Shown here: piece by piece, positions 15,583 through 24,810 of the stretch
Layout of the letters: every line of letters begins with the position of its first letter
How positions within the stretch are numbered: position 1 is the first letter of the stretch
Assembly (NCBI RefSeq): GCF_905175385.1
Contig: NZ_HG992749.1
Location: 62,001-126,000 of the forward strand
Source: Vibrio sp. B1FLJ16
GTDB taxonomy: Bacteria; Pseudomonadota; Gammaproteobacteria; Enterobacterales; Vibrionaceae
Length of the DNA: 64,000 nucleotides
Direction of reading: 5' to 3'
Notes under the pieces: generated by a model
What the model was told of the DNA's origin: nothing
The model's database searches: none
The model's input: only the letters and a program-made list of their open reading frames with translations
Made by a program: the position numbers and the translations under genes

Positions 15583-17625
15583 ATGTCTAATCCACTTCTT
15601 ACGTTTACGGAACTGCCTCCGTTTTCGCAAATTAAACCAGAACATATCAAACCAGCGGTAGAGCAGGCGATAGCGGATTGCCGCGCCAAAGTCGAAGAGG
15701 TGCTAAAAGATAACGAGCATCCCACTTGGGCGAGCATCGTTGCGCCGATGGAAGAAACGGATGATCGTCTCAGCCGTATCTGGTCACCAGTCGGTCACAT
15801 GAATTCTGTGGTCAACAGCGAAGCATTGCGCGAAGCGTACGACAGCTGCTTGCCTATTTTGTCTGAGTACGGCACTTGGGTTGGTCAGCACAAAGGGTTG
15901 TACGACGCGTACAAAGCAATTAAAGCCAGTGATGAGTTCGCAGCCCTGACCCGTGCGCAGCAAAAAACCATTACCGATGCACTGCGTGATTTTGAGTTGT
16001 CGGGTATTGGCTTGCCATCTGACGAGCAGCAACGCTATGGCGAGATCAGCAAACGCATGTCTGAGTTAAGCTCTAAGTTCTCTAACAATGTGTTAGATGC
16101 AACCATGGGTTGGACCAAGCACATTACCGATGAAAAAGCCTTAGCGGGCATGCCGGAATCTGCTTTAGCAGCTGCGAAAGCGGCAGCGGAAGCGAAAGAG
16201 CTGGAAGGCTATCTGATCACGCTGGACATTCCGTCTTACTTACCTGTGATGACTTACTGTGATAACCAAGAGCTTCGCCGAGAAGTGTACGAAGCGTACG
16301 TCACTCGTGCCTCTGATCGCGGTCCAAACGCGGGCAAGTGGGACAACACAGAGATCATTACTGAGCAGCTAAAACTGCGTCATGAAATCGCACGTATGCT
16401 TGGCTTTAACACTTTTAGTGAGAAGTCACTGGCAACAAAAATGGCAGAAACGCCAGACCAGGTTTTGGGCTTTTTGAATGATCTGGCAACCCGCGCGAAG
16501 CCACAAGGGGAGCGTGAAATTGAAGAGCTGCGTGCATTCACCAAAGCTGAGTTCGGCGTTGAAGAGCTGAACGTGTGGGACATCGCTTACTACAGTGAAA
16601 AGCAAAAGCAGCACCTGTTCCAGATTTCTGATGAAGAGCTGCGTCCTTACTTCCCAGAATCTAAGGTAGTGAGTGGCTTGTTTGAAGTGCTGAACCGTGT
16701 GTTCGGGATGAAAGTTGAAGAACGTCAAGGTGTTGATACCTGGCACAAGTCAGTTCGTTTCTTTGATATTTTTGATTCTGAAGGCACCCTGCGTGGTAGC
16801 TTCTATCTCGATCTTTACGCGCGTGAACACAAACGTGGCGGCGCGTGGATGGATGACTGCCGTGGTCGCCGAGTTAAGTTATCTGGCGAGCTACAAACGC
16901 CAGTTGCATACCTGACCTGTAACTTCAACCGTCCGGTTGGTGACAAGCCTGCCCTGTTTACCCATGATGAGGTAGTAACATTATTCCACGAATTTGGTCA
17001 TGGCATTCACCACATGCTAACGCAAGTAGATACCGGTGCAGTATCTGGCATCAACGGTGTGCCTTGGGATGCGGTCGAGTTGCCAAGTCAGTTCCTGGAA
17101 AACTGGTGCTGGGAAGAAGAAGCGCTGTCGTTCATTTCTGGCCATTACGAAACGGGTGAGCCTTTGCCTAAAGAAATGCTGGAAAAAATGCTGGCAGCGA
17201 AGAACTTCCAGTCGGCAATGGGTATCCTGCGTCAGCTAGAGTTCGGTCTGTTCGACTTCACGTTGCATACCGAATACGACCCAGAAGTAGGTGCGCGAGT
17301 GCTGGAAACACTAGCAGAAGTGAAACAGAAAGTAGCGGTGGTTCCGGCGGTTGAGTGGGCACGTTTCTCGCACAGCTTTGCGCATATTTTTGCTGGTGGC
17401 TACAGCGCTGGTTATTACAGCTACTTGTGGGCGGAAGTGTTGTCTTCGGATGCGTTCTCACGCTTTGAAGAAGAGGGCATCTTCAACAAAGACACAGGTC
17501 AAAGCTTCCTGAGCAATATCCTTGAGATGGGGGGCAGTGAAGAGCCGATGGAACTGTTTAAACGCTTCCGTGGTCGTGAGCCACAAATTGATGCTCTGCT
17601 GCGTCATTCTGGTATTGCTGCGTAA
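15583..17625 (+). CDS. prlC: Oligopeptidase A
   Basis: PrlC is a cytoplasmic zinc metallopeptidase of family M3 that degrades short peptides, including cleaved signal peptides. The 680-residue length equals that of E. coli. The HEFGH zinc motif lies in TLFHEFGHGIHHML. The open frame reaches back to 15460, but the ATG at 15583 follows an AAGGA site and gives the conserved start MSNPLLTF. A strong terminator follows. Its position next to rlmJ is conserved in related bacteria. Confidence 0.97.
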   Translation: MSNPLLTFTELPPFSQIKPEHIKPAVEQAIADCRAKVEEVLKDNEHPTWASIVAPMEETDDRLSRIWSPVGHMNSVVNSEALREAYDSCLPILSEYGTWVGQHKGLYDAYKAIKASDEFAALTRAQQKTITDALRDFELSGIGLPSDEQQRYGEISKRMSELSSKFSNNVLDATMGWTKHITDEKALAGMPESALAAAKAAAEAKELEGYLITLDIPSYLPVMTYCDNQELRREVYEAYVTRASDRGPNAGKWDNTEIITEQLKLRHEIARMLGFNTFSEKSLATKMAETPDQVLGFLNDLATRAKPQGEREIEELRAFTKAEFGVEELNVWDIAYYSEKQKQHLFQISDEELRPYFPESKVVSGLFEVLNRVFGMKVEERQGVDTWHKSVRFFDIFDSEGTLRGSFYLDLYAREHKRGGAWMDDCRGRRVKLSGELQTPVAYLTCNFNRPVGDKPALFTHDEVVTLFHEFGHGIHHMLTQVDTGAVSGINGVPWDAVELPSQFLENWCWEEEALSFISGHYETGEPLPKEMLEKMLAAKNFQSAMGILRQLEFGLFDFTLHTEYDPEVGARVLETLAEVKQKVAVVPAVEWARFSHSFAHIFAGGYSAGYYSYLWAEVLSSDAFSRFEEEGIFNKDTGQSFLSNILEMGGSEEPMELFKRFRGREPQIDALLRHSGIAA

Positions 17626-17643
17626 GCGCAAAAGTTAATATTG

Positions 17644-17669
17644 AGGCCAACCATTCGGTTGGCCTTTTT
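17644..17669 (+). terminator. Intrinsic terminator of prlC
   Basis: AGGCCAACC-ATTC-GGTTGGCC is followed by TTTTT, 20 bases after the prlC stop codon. Confidence 0.92.
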
Positions 17670-17700
17670 AATGCCGCTGCTTTTTGCGGTTGACGGTCAA

Positions 17701-18165
17701 CTATGGATTCACATTGCGGTTGATCGGGTTTTGCAATGAGATTAACGTTTCAGTCGATTGCACTTCATCAATCGCCTGCAACTTGTCGATCAGGACAAAT
17801 TGCAGCTCTTCAATTGATTTACACATCAGTTTGACGAAAATATTGTACGCACCGGTGGTGTAGTAAGCTTCAACCACTTCGTCGAGCGCATTGAGCTTCT
17901 CCAGTGCAGAGTGGTAATCACGAGCCGCATTGAGGTTGATACCGATAAAACAACACACGTCGTAGCCAAGTTTCTTGGTGTTGATGATCACCTCAGTACC
18001 TTCGATGATTTCCGCGGCTTTCATTTTCTCAATCCGCACGTGGATCGTGGCAGGGCTGACATCGAACTGCTTTGCCATTTCTGCATAGGGCGTTCTGGCA
18101 TCCGCCATCAGGGTTTTTAAAATTGCGCGATCGAGATCATCGAGTTTCGGCAGGCTCGTATTCAT
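17701..18165 (-). CDS. asnC: AsnC, Lrp-family regulator
   Basis: AsnC activates asparagine synthetase expression in E. coli and senses asparagine. The 154-residue protein aligns closely with E. coli AsnC: LDRAILKTLM, FDVSPATIHVRIEKM (helix-turn-helix), LGYDVCCFIGI and DEVVEAYYTTG (the ligand-sensing RAM domain), ending LQNPINR. No asnA gene lies beside it in this window. The convergent prlC terminator separates the two genes. Confidence 0.95.
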   Translation of the reverse strand: MNTSLPKLDDLDRAILKTLMADARTPYAEMAKQFDVSPATIHVRIEKMKAAEIIEGTEVIINTKKLGYDVCCFIGINLNAARDYHSALEKLNALDEVVEAYYTTGAYNIFVKLMCKSIEELQFVLIDKLQAIDEVQSTETLISLQNPINRNVNP

Positions 18166-18286
18166 ACGATTCGTTCCATAGGTTTTTGTTATCGGTTCAT
18201 TTTAACCCGCTTCGCAGTTACTGCAAGAAAGCCTGTAGTGAGGTAAACTCAGCGCCAGTTACCGCGATTTTTATTGGAGCCTCCTT

Positions 18287-19066
18287 TTGCAACTGCAATT
18301 GATTTGTGAAGACTCGTCTCAACAGTCTCATCTTGATGAGCTTGCTACTCGATGGCAGCTTTCCCATTCTGACGACAGCGACTTTGCTTTGGTGCTAACC
18401 GCAGAGCGATTAGAGTTGCGTAAAGTAGATGAGCCTAAGTTGGGGGCGATTTTTGTAGACTTGATTGGCGGTGCGGTGGGGCATCGGCGTAAATTCGGTG
18501 GCGGCAAAGGTCAGGCAATCGCAAAAGCAGCCGGTCTTAATAAGGGGGCGACACCAACTGTACTCGATGGTACGGCGGGTTTAGGGCGAGATGCATTTGT
18601 ACTGGCTTCTTTAGGCTGTAACGTGCAAATGGTCGAGCGTCACCCAGTTGTTGCAGCGTTGCTTGATGACGGTCTGGCTCGCGCAAAACAAGACCCGGAA
18701 ATCGGCACTTGGGTGTCTGAGCGCATGTCGCTGATCCATGCTTCAAGCCATGATGCGCTAGAAAAGCTGGCGCAAGACAGCGAGTTTGTGAAGCCGGATG
18801 TGGTTTATCTCGATCCAATGTATCCGCATCCGGAAAACAAAAAGAAATCGGCATTAGTCAAAAAAGAGATGCGTGTATTTCAGTCTTTAGTTGGTGCCGA
18901 TCTCGATGCGGACGATCTGTTAGAACCAGCGATGGCATTGGCGACTAAGCGTGTAGTGGTAAAGCGCCCGGACTACGCCAATTGGTTGCACGACAAAAAA
19001 CCAAGCATGGCGATAGAAACCAAAAAGAACCGTTTCGACGTGTATGTCAAAGCTTCCATGTCATAA
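18287..19066 (+). CDS. rsmJ: 16S rRNA (guanine1516-N2)-methyltransferase
   Basis: RsmJ methylates G1516 of 16S rRNA. The 259-residue protein carries [15 protein letters not shown], the SAM-binding [19 protein letters not shown], and the catalytic YLDPMYPHP. The likely start is TTG at 18287, with GGAG 7 bases upstream. It is divergent from asnC. Confidence 0.96.
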   Translation: MQLQLICEDSSQQSHLDELATRWQLSHSDDSDFALVLTAERLELRKVDEPKLGAIFVDLIGGAVGHRRKFGGGKGQAIAKAAGLNKGATPTVLDGTAGLGRDAFVLASLGCNVQMVERHPVVAALLDDGLARAKQDPEIGTWVSERMSLIHASSHDALEKLAQDSEFVKPDVVYLDPMYPHPENKKKSALVKKEMRVFQSLVGADLDADDLLEPAMALATKRVVVKRPDYANWLHDKKPSMAIETKKNRFDVYVKASMS

Positions 19067-19249
19067 CTATCTGACACTTCAATCTTTCTCATTACAGCGC
19101 TGTTTCTGGCGCTGTGAGCTTACCTAGCTTTCGCAATTCGTGACGACAGTTTTCACTTGCTAATTCGCCATTCTGACTGTATATCTAAGTAAGAATTATT
19201 ATTATTTCACATTGTGGTGAAGTAATGCTTAGCTATCTGGAGTCAAAGT

Positions 19250-19825
19250 ATGGCTAAACGATTATGTAAAATGAACCGCAAGCAGATCGCGGCTAATCTG
19301 GGTGATATTCACCGCTTGGTCGTGGCACCGAAATTTGTCTGTCGTTCATGCGCACGTTCTTCTGCTTCTAAAAATACCTTGTGCAAACCTGCTGCGATTC
19401 CACCGCAGGCGTGCCAGGATAAATCGCTTCATGAACATCAAGCCTGTGGTCTGCTCGCAGAAGCCTTGCCTGCTAAACCAATTGCAATGACTCCGGAACA
19501 AAGTGCAGAAAAAGCGGCCATCGTTAAACGTGTGGTGGAAAGAGCAAAAGCGAAAAAACTGGCAGCCAAAGTCGCAGCACCAGTGACTGATTTAAAAGCT
19601 CCTGACCTATTTGACTTAGCCGATGGGAAAGCGTTGAAGAAGGCGAAAAAGGCACTGAAAAAACAGTACAAGCAGCAGAAGAAGTTGCTTAAACTGGCCA
19701 AAAAGCAGCAAAAACTGCTCAAGCGTCAGCGTAAACTAGAAAAACGAAATGCCCAGTTAGAGGTATTGTTGCCAACACCCCTAAACGCTTTTATCAGTGA
19801 CAGCCAACAAGCTAAAGTGCATTGA
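19250..19825 (+). CDS. Hypothetical protein with Cys-rich N-terminus and Lys-rich coiled coil
   Basis: The 191-residue protein belongs to no family that I recognise. Residues about 29-67 contain six cysteines (CRSC, then single Cys and a HEHQAC segment), which could bind zinc. Residues about 85-185 are very rich in Lys, Ala, Gln and Leu and should form a long basic coiled coil, possibly binding nucleic acid or the ribosome. It has GGAG before the ATG and codon use like the neighbouring core genes, so it is probably a real gene. Confidence 0.75.
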   Translation: MAKRLCKMNRKQIAANLGDIHRLVVAPKFVCRSCARSSASKNTLCKPAAIPPQACQDKSLHEHQACGLLAEALPAKPIAMTPEQSAEKAAIVKRVVERAKAKKLAAKVAAPVTDLKAPDLFDLADGKALKKAKKALKKQYKQQKKLLKLAKKQQKLLKRQRKLEKRNAQLEVLLPTPLNAFISDSQQAKVH

Positions 19826-19843
19826 TCAAATATAACGCTCTCC

Positions 19844-19882
19844 ACCAAGAGCAATTCTTTTAAGTTTAGTATTGCTCTTGGT
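19844..19882. repeat. Inverted repeat between the hypothetical gene and the lipase gene
   Basis: ACCAAGAGCAAT and ATTGCTCTTGGT form a perfect 12-bp stem with a 15-base loop. No T run follows on either strand, so it is not a standard terminator. It lies at the left edge of the AT-rich lipase module and may mark that insertion. Confidence 0.5.
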
Positions 19883-19960
19883 AGAAACCTCCCCACTTAA
19901 TGACTAGGCCTCTCTTTTTACCTTCAACCTCTAGTTATCTTAAGAAGTAGAAACGATGAA

Positions 19961-21100
19961 TTAAGAGGAAATAGCCAGCCTTGCAGCTCGGTATAGTCGA
20001 GTTACCGTAATATCAAATACCCACTTTATAAACTTATATGACAAGTCGGTAATTTCTTTGACGGCTTTTCCTGCAAAAACGAGCATGTGACCAAGCAGAC
20101 CTTTAGTTTGCTCCGCCAATTTTTTAGAAGCCTTACTTACTTTTTCTAGCGCTCTTGCAATGAGATCATAGAAGCTCATACCTGCTATCACTAATCCTTG
20201 TGCCGTAACCAAAGAAGCATACCCTGCATCTTTGAGTAGTGTAATAATCGCTGAGGCGATTTTGTCAGACCAACGTTGGCTAAAGGTAACTTGATTACGA
20301 TTGTGGAAGTGCAGACGTTCTGGACGGCTTAACGTTTTTGATGAGACTTTATTTAAATGTTCCCAATTGTCAGACTTCAATGTTTTGACGTAGCCTGTTT
20401 CTGAATGCAATTTATGCATTGTAAAATTGATACCATAAGAATTGTCCAACCTATACTCGGGTTTATCTATTGGAGCATGGGTAAATGGCCACAGTGGGAT
20501 CATAGGTACGGGATCTGCACCATTAGTGCAGCGAAAGATCTTTACATTTGAGTGAGAGGACTTAATTGCATATGGCTTTAAGCCAACCCGCGGAGCCCCG
20601 AAAGTATAGAGAAATACTTGAACTTTATATTTAGTGCGAAGCCAATCTGCGCAGATAGAGGCAATAGCTCCGCCTAAACTATGCCCGACGCAGTGAATCA
20701 CTTTTATTTTTCCGATTGAGTTTGAAAGATGTTGAGATATTTGGCTTTTCAAACTATCTAATACGTTTATGAATCCTGCATGAGCTAATGAACCGTTGGG
20801 ACTTCCTTTTAAATCTACATGCAAATCAGTCAGAACATCAGCAGCATAGCCAAAGTTAGTACCGCGAAAAGCTAAAACTAAGCTGCCGTTATGTTTACCC
20901 TTTTGTTTTCCTTCTGCAGTTAATACGAACTTTGAGCTGCGACTTTTAAAGGTCGCTCCTGTTTTTGCTTCGAAATACATTTTGTTGAATCTGAAAAGCT
21001 TTTCTAATCTGGGAGTGGGCTCAAAAAATTTGGAGTTAAATTCCACATCGTAAGCTTGATCAGCAAAATCTAGGGCGCATTTGGGTGAAAGCGAGTTCAT
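19961..21100 (-). CDS. Class 3 lipase-like protein, possible secreted effector
   Basis: The 379-residue protein has the alpha/beta-hydrolase core of class 3 lipases: the AFRGT strand near 77-81, nucleophile S141 in VGHSLGG, and D196 in NGADPVPM. The third triad member is probably H229 or H232 (FTMHKLHSE). The last 120 residues are helical and amphipathic with hydrophobic stretches. There is no signal peptide. Its start overlaps the stop of the exported-protein gene upstream by one base. A lipase without a signal peptide, coupled to a periplasmic-type protein in an AT-rich insert, resembles a type VI lipase effector with its immunity protein. That role is inference; no vgrG or PAAR gene is nearby. 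Confidence 0.8.
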   Translation of the reverse strand: MNSLSPKCALDFADQAYDVEFNSKFFEPTPRLEKLFRFNKMYFEAKTGATFKSRSSKFVLTAEGKQKGKHNGSLVLAFRGTNFGYAADVLTDLHVDLKGSPNGSLAHAGFINVLDSLKSQISQHLSNSIGKIKVIHCVGHSLGGAIASICADWLRTKYKVQVFLYTFGAPRVGLKPYAIKSSHSNVKIFRCTNGADPVPMIPLWPFTHAPIDKPEYRLDNSYGINFTMHKLHSETGYVKTLKSDNWEHLNKVSSKTLSRPERLHFHNRNQVTFSQRWSDKIASAIITLLKDAGYASLVTAQGLVIAGMSFYDLIARALEKVSKASKKLAEQTKGLLGHMLVFAGKAVKEITDLSYKFIKWVFDITVTRLYRAARLAISS

Positions 21101-21624
21101 TAGTAAAATCCTTTATATTTTATATTGTGTAAATTACAGATAGTGTATATGTCGCTTTCAATGGCGTTATTGAGCCCATAACTGATAGAAAACACTTTAA
21201 GTGGTGAATGTATGTCACAACTAAGAGTGTTTAAGTTTTTGGATAACTGCTCGACAGGAGAGAGAGAAAAAATAACGGAATGCCAAATCTTCTTATCTTC
21301 ATCGTCAATATTCGCTGATATATAAGTTATGACCCTTTGCTCGTCTAGTGGGTGTAAAGGTTTTCTGGTTTCATATTCATGAACAGGGAAGGAAAAATAT
21401 CCTTCATTATCAGTTGTTGTAGTACTTACATATTCTTTTTCGTAAGCTATTCCACGCTCTATAGTCACACCACTAAGAGGCTTATCGCCATCCATTAATC
21501 GCCCATTTATTTCTGGGCATAAATGGACAAGTCTTTTCTTAAACATGCTCATTGAGTCCGCTTTAACTAAAAGAGGAAAAAGTGAAATAGAGGTGAGGGT
21601 GTATATTAATAGTAGTATTTTCAC
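21100..21624 (-). CDS. Exported protein with a carboxypeptidase-regulatory-like domain
   Basis: The 174-residue protein begins with a signal peptide (MKILLLIYTLTS, cleavage near KADS). Residues about 38-80 have the pattern of a beta-sandwich regulatory domain: NGRLMDGDKPLSGVTI, then TTTDNEGYFSFPV. The C-terminal part has four cysteines in the mature protein, probably in disulfides. It is made just ahead of the lipase with a 1-base overlap. A periplasmic protein coupled to a lipase could protect the cell from that enzyme or chaperone it. I do not recognise a precise family. Confidence 0.75.
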   Translation of the reverse strand: MKILLLIYTLTSISLFPLLVKADSMSMFKKRLVHLCPEINGRLMDGDKPLSGVTIERGIAYEKEYVSTTTTDNEGYFSFPVHEYETRKPLHPLDEQRVITYISANIDDEDKKIWHSVIFSLSPVEQLSKNLNTLSCDIHSPLKVFSISYGLNNAIESDIYTICNLHNIKYKGFY

Positions 21625-21781
21625 AATTGCCCCAAGATTAATAATGAATGAGGCTTAAATTACTTTGTGGATCTTTTAATGGAAATGCTTAATAACTGTT
21701 GAGATTAAATACTTAGCTGATGCTCGAAGAGTTAGGAAAATGATGAGATTATCTGTTGTGATTTTATTGGGCTATATCGCA

Positions 21782-21811
21782 AAATAGGCGAACCAATTGG
21801 TTCGCCTATTT
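21782..21811. terminator. Probable bidirectional terminator
   Basis: AAATAGGCGAACC-AATT-GGTTCGCCTATTT is a 13-bp perfect hairpin, 19 bases beyond the stop of the EamA transporter gene. The T run is short (TATTT). Confidence 0.7.
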
Positions 21812-21829
21812 AGGATCAAGATACCCTAG

Positions 21830-22723
21830 TTATTTTGCTTGGGCTGTTTTATTTGCGTAGCTCATTTCAACGCGCTTTTTCACCCAGGTTTCGTTCACCC
21901 ACAGTGAGAAAAGGATGATTGCACCGCCAATGGCGAGGCGAGTAATGTCCACATCCCGGTTCCAAATCACTATATTGACAATCAAGCCAGCCGGAACCAA
22001 CGCGTTATTCATAACGGCCAGTGCGCCCGCGTTGACTAAGGTTGCGCCTTTGTTCCATGCAAAGTAACCAAAGCCGGATGCGATCAAGCCAAGGTAAGTC
22101 AGAATACCCCATTGGGTTGCGGTAGTTGGCAGTTTGTCGAGGTTACCCATTAATGCAAATGCGACTGTCGCAACACACAAAGCACCAAGGTAGAAGTAGC
22201 CAAACACGGTATGCTGTGGCAGTTCGATAGGTTCTTTTTCCATTATGTATTTGTAACCAACCTGACCGATAGCAAAACACAGGTTCGCCCCTTGAACGAC
22301 CAAAAAGCCGAGCAGGAAGTTTTCGTTGATACCGGCAAACTTAATCCACGCTGCACCTAAGACAGCAATCAATGCCGTGACCAAATACCAAGGTGAAAAG
22401 CGACCTTTAAGTAAGTCGTAAATCAGCGTGACGTAAATAGGGGTGAAAACAGTGAACAGCAGTACTTCTGGTACAGAAAGGAGTAAGAAAGACTGGTAGT
22501 AGAAGCAATACATTAGCCCGAGCTGGAAGCCGCCGACGATCATCAGTTTCGCGATTAACGATTTACTGACGCCACGAAATTTCAGGAATGGGATAAATAC
22601 GATGCTGGCGAGCGCCACACGCATAAATACTGAAAACCATGAATCAACCTGACCAGCAAGGTAAACGCCGATCAGGCTGAATGAAAATGCCCATAGAAGG
22701 GTGACTGCAGATAGATAAGCCAT
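21830..22723 (-). CDS. EamA/DMT-family transporter
   Basis: The 297-residue inner-membrane protein has about ten hydrophobic segments in two EamA repeats, the usual size for drug/metabolite exporters. It begins MAYLSAVTLLWAFSFSLIG and shows the second-repeat IASGFGYFAWNKG. The substrate cannot be read from sequence; relatives export amino acids or their derivatives. It stands alone with its own terminator. Confidence 0.9.
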   Translation of the reverse strand: MAYLSAVTLLWAFSFSLIGVYLAGQVDSWFSVFMRVALASIVFIPFLKFRGVSKSLIAKLMIVGGFQLGLMYCFYYQSFLLLSVPEVLLFTVFTPIYVTLIYDLLKGRFSPWYLVTALIAVLGAAWIKFAGINENFLLGFLVVQGANLCFAIGQVGYKYIMEKEPIELPQHTVFGYFYLGALCVATVAFALMGNLDKLPTTATQWGILTYLGLIASGFGYFAWNKGATLVNAGALAVMNNALVPAGLIVNIVIWNRDVDITRLAIGGAIILFSLWVNETWVKKRVEMSYANKTAQAK

Positions 22724-22786
22724 AGATGATAACTTTTATCAATAACAAATATGCCGCAGTCTAACCAAGTTTTATTAAACCGCCAA

Positions 22787-23212
22787 TCAGTCTTTTAGCG
22801 GTATGACCAGCATATCGACAGGCGAATGGTTAATCAGCTGCCTGGTCGAAGAGAGAATCTTGCTCCAGAAGTCCTGGTGATGACCACATACGACTAAATC
22901 AATATTGTAATCCTGAATGGTATCGCACAGCTCATGACTTAAATCACCGCTGCCCACCAAAGTATGAGCTATAGGGTATTCGGCGAATTCTGCAAAGTTT
23001 GCCAATTGTGTGCGTGATGCTTCCATCGCCTGGTGTTGTGCTTCAGCCATATTGATATCGATAAGGCCAGTATAGAGCTCGGCGTAGTTCACATCGATGT
23101 GAATAAAAGAGACTTTCGCATCCAGAGGTTTAGCCAGCGATACCGCTTTTGTAATCAGTACTTTACTGTCATCAGACAGATCGACTGCCACAAGTATGTG
23201 TTTGTAACTCAT
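22787..23212 (-). CDS. uspA: Universal stress protein A
   Basis: The 141-residue protein aligns with Usp[15 protein letters not shown] at the start and a C-terminal [10 protein letters not shown]. UspA is a cytoplasmic protein made on growth arrest and other stresses. It is divergent from ftnA, and uspB lies just beyond, the same uspA-uspB neighbourhood as in E. coli. Confidence 0.95.
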   Translation of the reverse strand: MSYKHILVAVDLSDDSKVLITKAVSLAKPLDAKVSFIHIDVNYAELYTGLIDINMAEAQHQAMEASRTQLANFAEFAEYPIAHTLVGSGDLSHELCDTIQDYNIDLVVCGHHQDFWSKILSSTRQLINHSPVDMLVIPLKD

Positions 23213-23368
23213 ATTGCTATCTCCTTGGTAAGGTCATAGTTTCAGATTAGCATTAACCTCAGATGAATTTTGCTAAAGTGATCCCATATCAATAGTGTAG
23301 GTACAAAGTCTTAAATCGCTAATCATGTTATAGTTATATCAAACGCATGAATAGAAATAGGAGTTAAC

Positions 23369-23896
23369 ATGCTGTCTCAAACTATGGTCGATCAATTGAA
23401 TGATCAAATTAACCTGGAATTTTTTTCATCCAATCTATACTTACAAATGAGTGCTTGGTGTGAAGACAAGGGTTTTGAAGGCGCGGCTGAATTTCTACGC
23501 AAGCATGCGGTAGAAGAAATGGAGCACATGCAACGTCTGTTTACCTACGTAAGTGAAACTGGCGCACTGCCAATTCTGGGCACAATCGATGCGCCTAAGC
23601 ACGACTTTGCAAGCCTGGGCGATGTATTCCGTGAGACTTATGAACATGAACAAATGATCACGGAAAAAATCAATAAGCTGGCACATGGTGCATTTACAAG
23701 CCAAGATTACTCAACGTTTAACTTCCTACAGTGGTACGTGGCTGAACAGCACGAAGAAGAGAAGTTGTTTAAAGGGATTTTGGATAAGATCGAACTGGTT
23801 GGTGAGGATGGTAAAGCACTGTTCTTCATTGACAAAGATCTGGCACAAATGGCAAAAGAAGGTTCATCTTCAATTATGGATGCTCCAGCTACATAA
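23369..23896 (+). CDS. ftnA: Bacterial non-heme ferritin
   Basis: The 175-residue protein stores iron as a 24-subunit shell. It has the ferroxidase ligands in E. coli-like places: [16 protein letters not shown], then [13 protein letters not shown] and [15 protein letters not shown] precedes the ATG. The location between uspA and uspB suggests a shared stationary-phase role. No Fur box is obvious upstream. Confidence 0.96.
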   Translation: MLSQTMVDQLNDQINLEFFSSNLYLQMSAWCEDKGFEGAAEFLRKHAVEEMEHMQRLFTYVSETGALPILGTIDAPKHDFASLGDVFRETYEHEQMITEKINKLAHGAFTSQDYSTFNFLQWYVAEQHEEEKLFKGILDKIELVGEDGKALFFIDKDLAQMAKEGSSSIMDAPAT

Positions 23897-23968
23897 AGCT
23901 GTCCCGGCGCAGTAAGTAGCGGTTAAAAGAGATCGCAGTGATCGTCTTTTTCTCTTGAGCATTGTTGA

Positions 23969-24310
<342 letters not shown>

Positions 24311-24344
24311 CACTTACCATAAAGGTCGCATTGAGGTTGATATT

Positions 24345-24374
24345 AAAAAGCCAGTGACACGCACTGGCTTTTTT
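24345..24374. terminator. Bidirectional terminator between uspB and the PstS-like gene
   Basis: AGCCAGTG-ACACG-CACTGGCT is flanked by A and T runs on both sides and lies between convergent genes. Confidence 0.92.
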
Positions 24375-24389
24375 GACTTTCTCAGGTGG

Positions 24390-24800
24390 TTACAGCTTTA
24401 GTAGCACTTTTACATCACCAGTCAGCGCGGATTCTTCAACATAACCGATAGCGTCGCTATTACCTGATACTTCAGAGATAACACCAGCGTAGTCTGCAAC
24501 CTGAATTGGTGCTTCCGCTTTACCTGTAAATACCAGGCGAGACCAGGCCGATTGCAGCTGAGATTCGCTGCGCCCTGTTGTTAATTCATGGAAAGCGAGA
24601 CGGCCCGCTGAGCCATCTGCCAGCTCTACGATACGAGCAGTAGAACCATTGTCTAGTTTAGTTTTCTTACCTAAAAAGAGTTTCTTTACATCACTCTGAG
24701 ATAAAGCATCGACGCCGGATACATTGCCAATGACAACCATACCCGCCATTGCGTTAAAAGACAGCAGTGAAGCCGCGAAAAGCGTAATCAGTTTTTTCAT
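24390..24800 (-). CDS. Small periplasmic PstS-like binding protein
   Basis: The 136-residue protein has a signal peptide (MKKLITLFAASLLSFNAMAG) and the start of a phosphate-binding PBP-like fold: SGVDALSQSDVKKLFLGK, later DAIGYVEESA. It is about half the length of PstS, like many stand-alone proteins annotated as phosphate ABC transporter substrate-binding protein. It lies 10 bases downstream of a porin-like gene and shares direction with an upstream chemoreceptor, so all three may be one unit. The ligand is unknown. Confidence 0.85.
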   Translation of the reverse strand: MKKLITLFAASLLSFNAMAGMVVIGNVSGVDALSQSDVKKLFLGKKTKLDNGSTARIVELADGSAGRLAFHELTTGRSESQLQSAWSRLVFTGKAEAPIQVADYAGVISEVSGNSDAIGYVEESALTGDVKVLLKL

Positions 24801-24810
24801 GATGGTCTCC

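Noticed and set aside
19094..19115. ACAGCGC/GCGCTGT hairpin after rsmJ as a terminator
   Set aside because: No T run follows; it may be chance.
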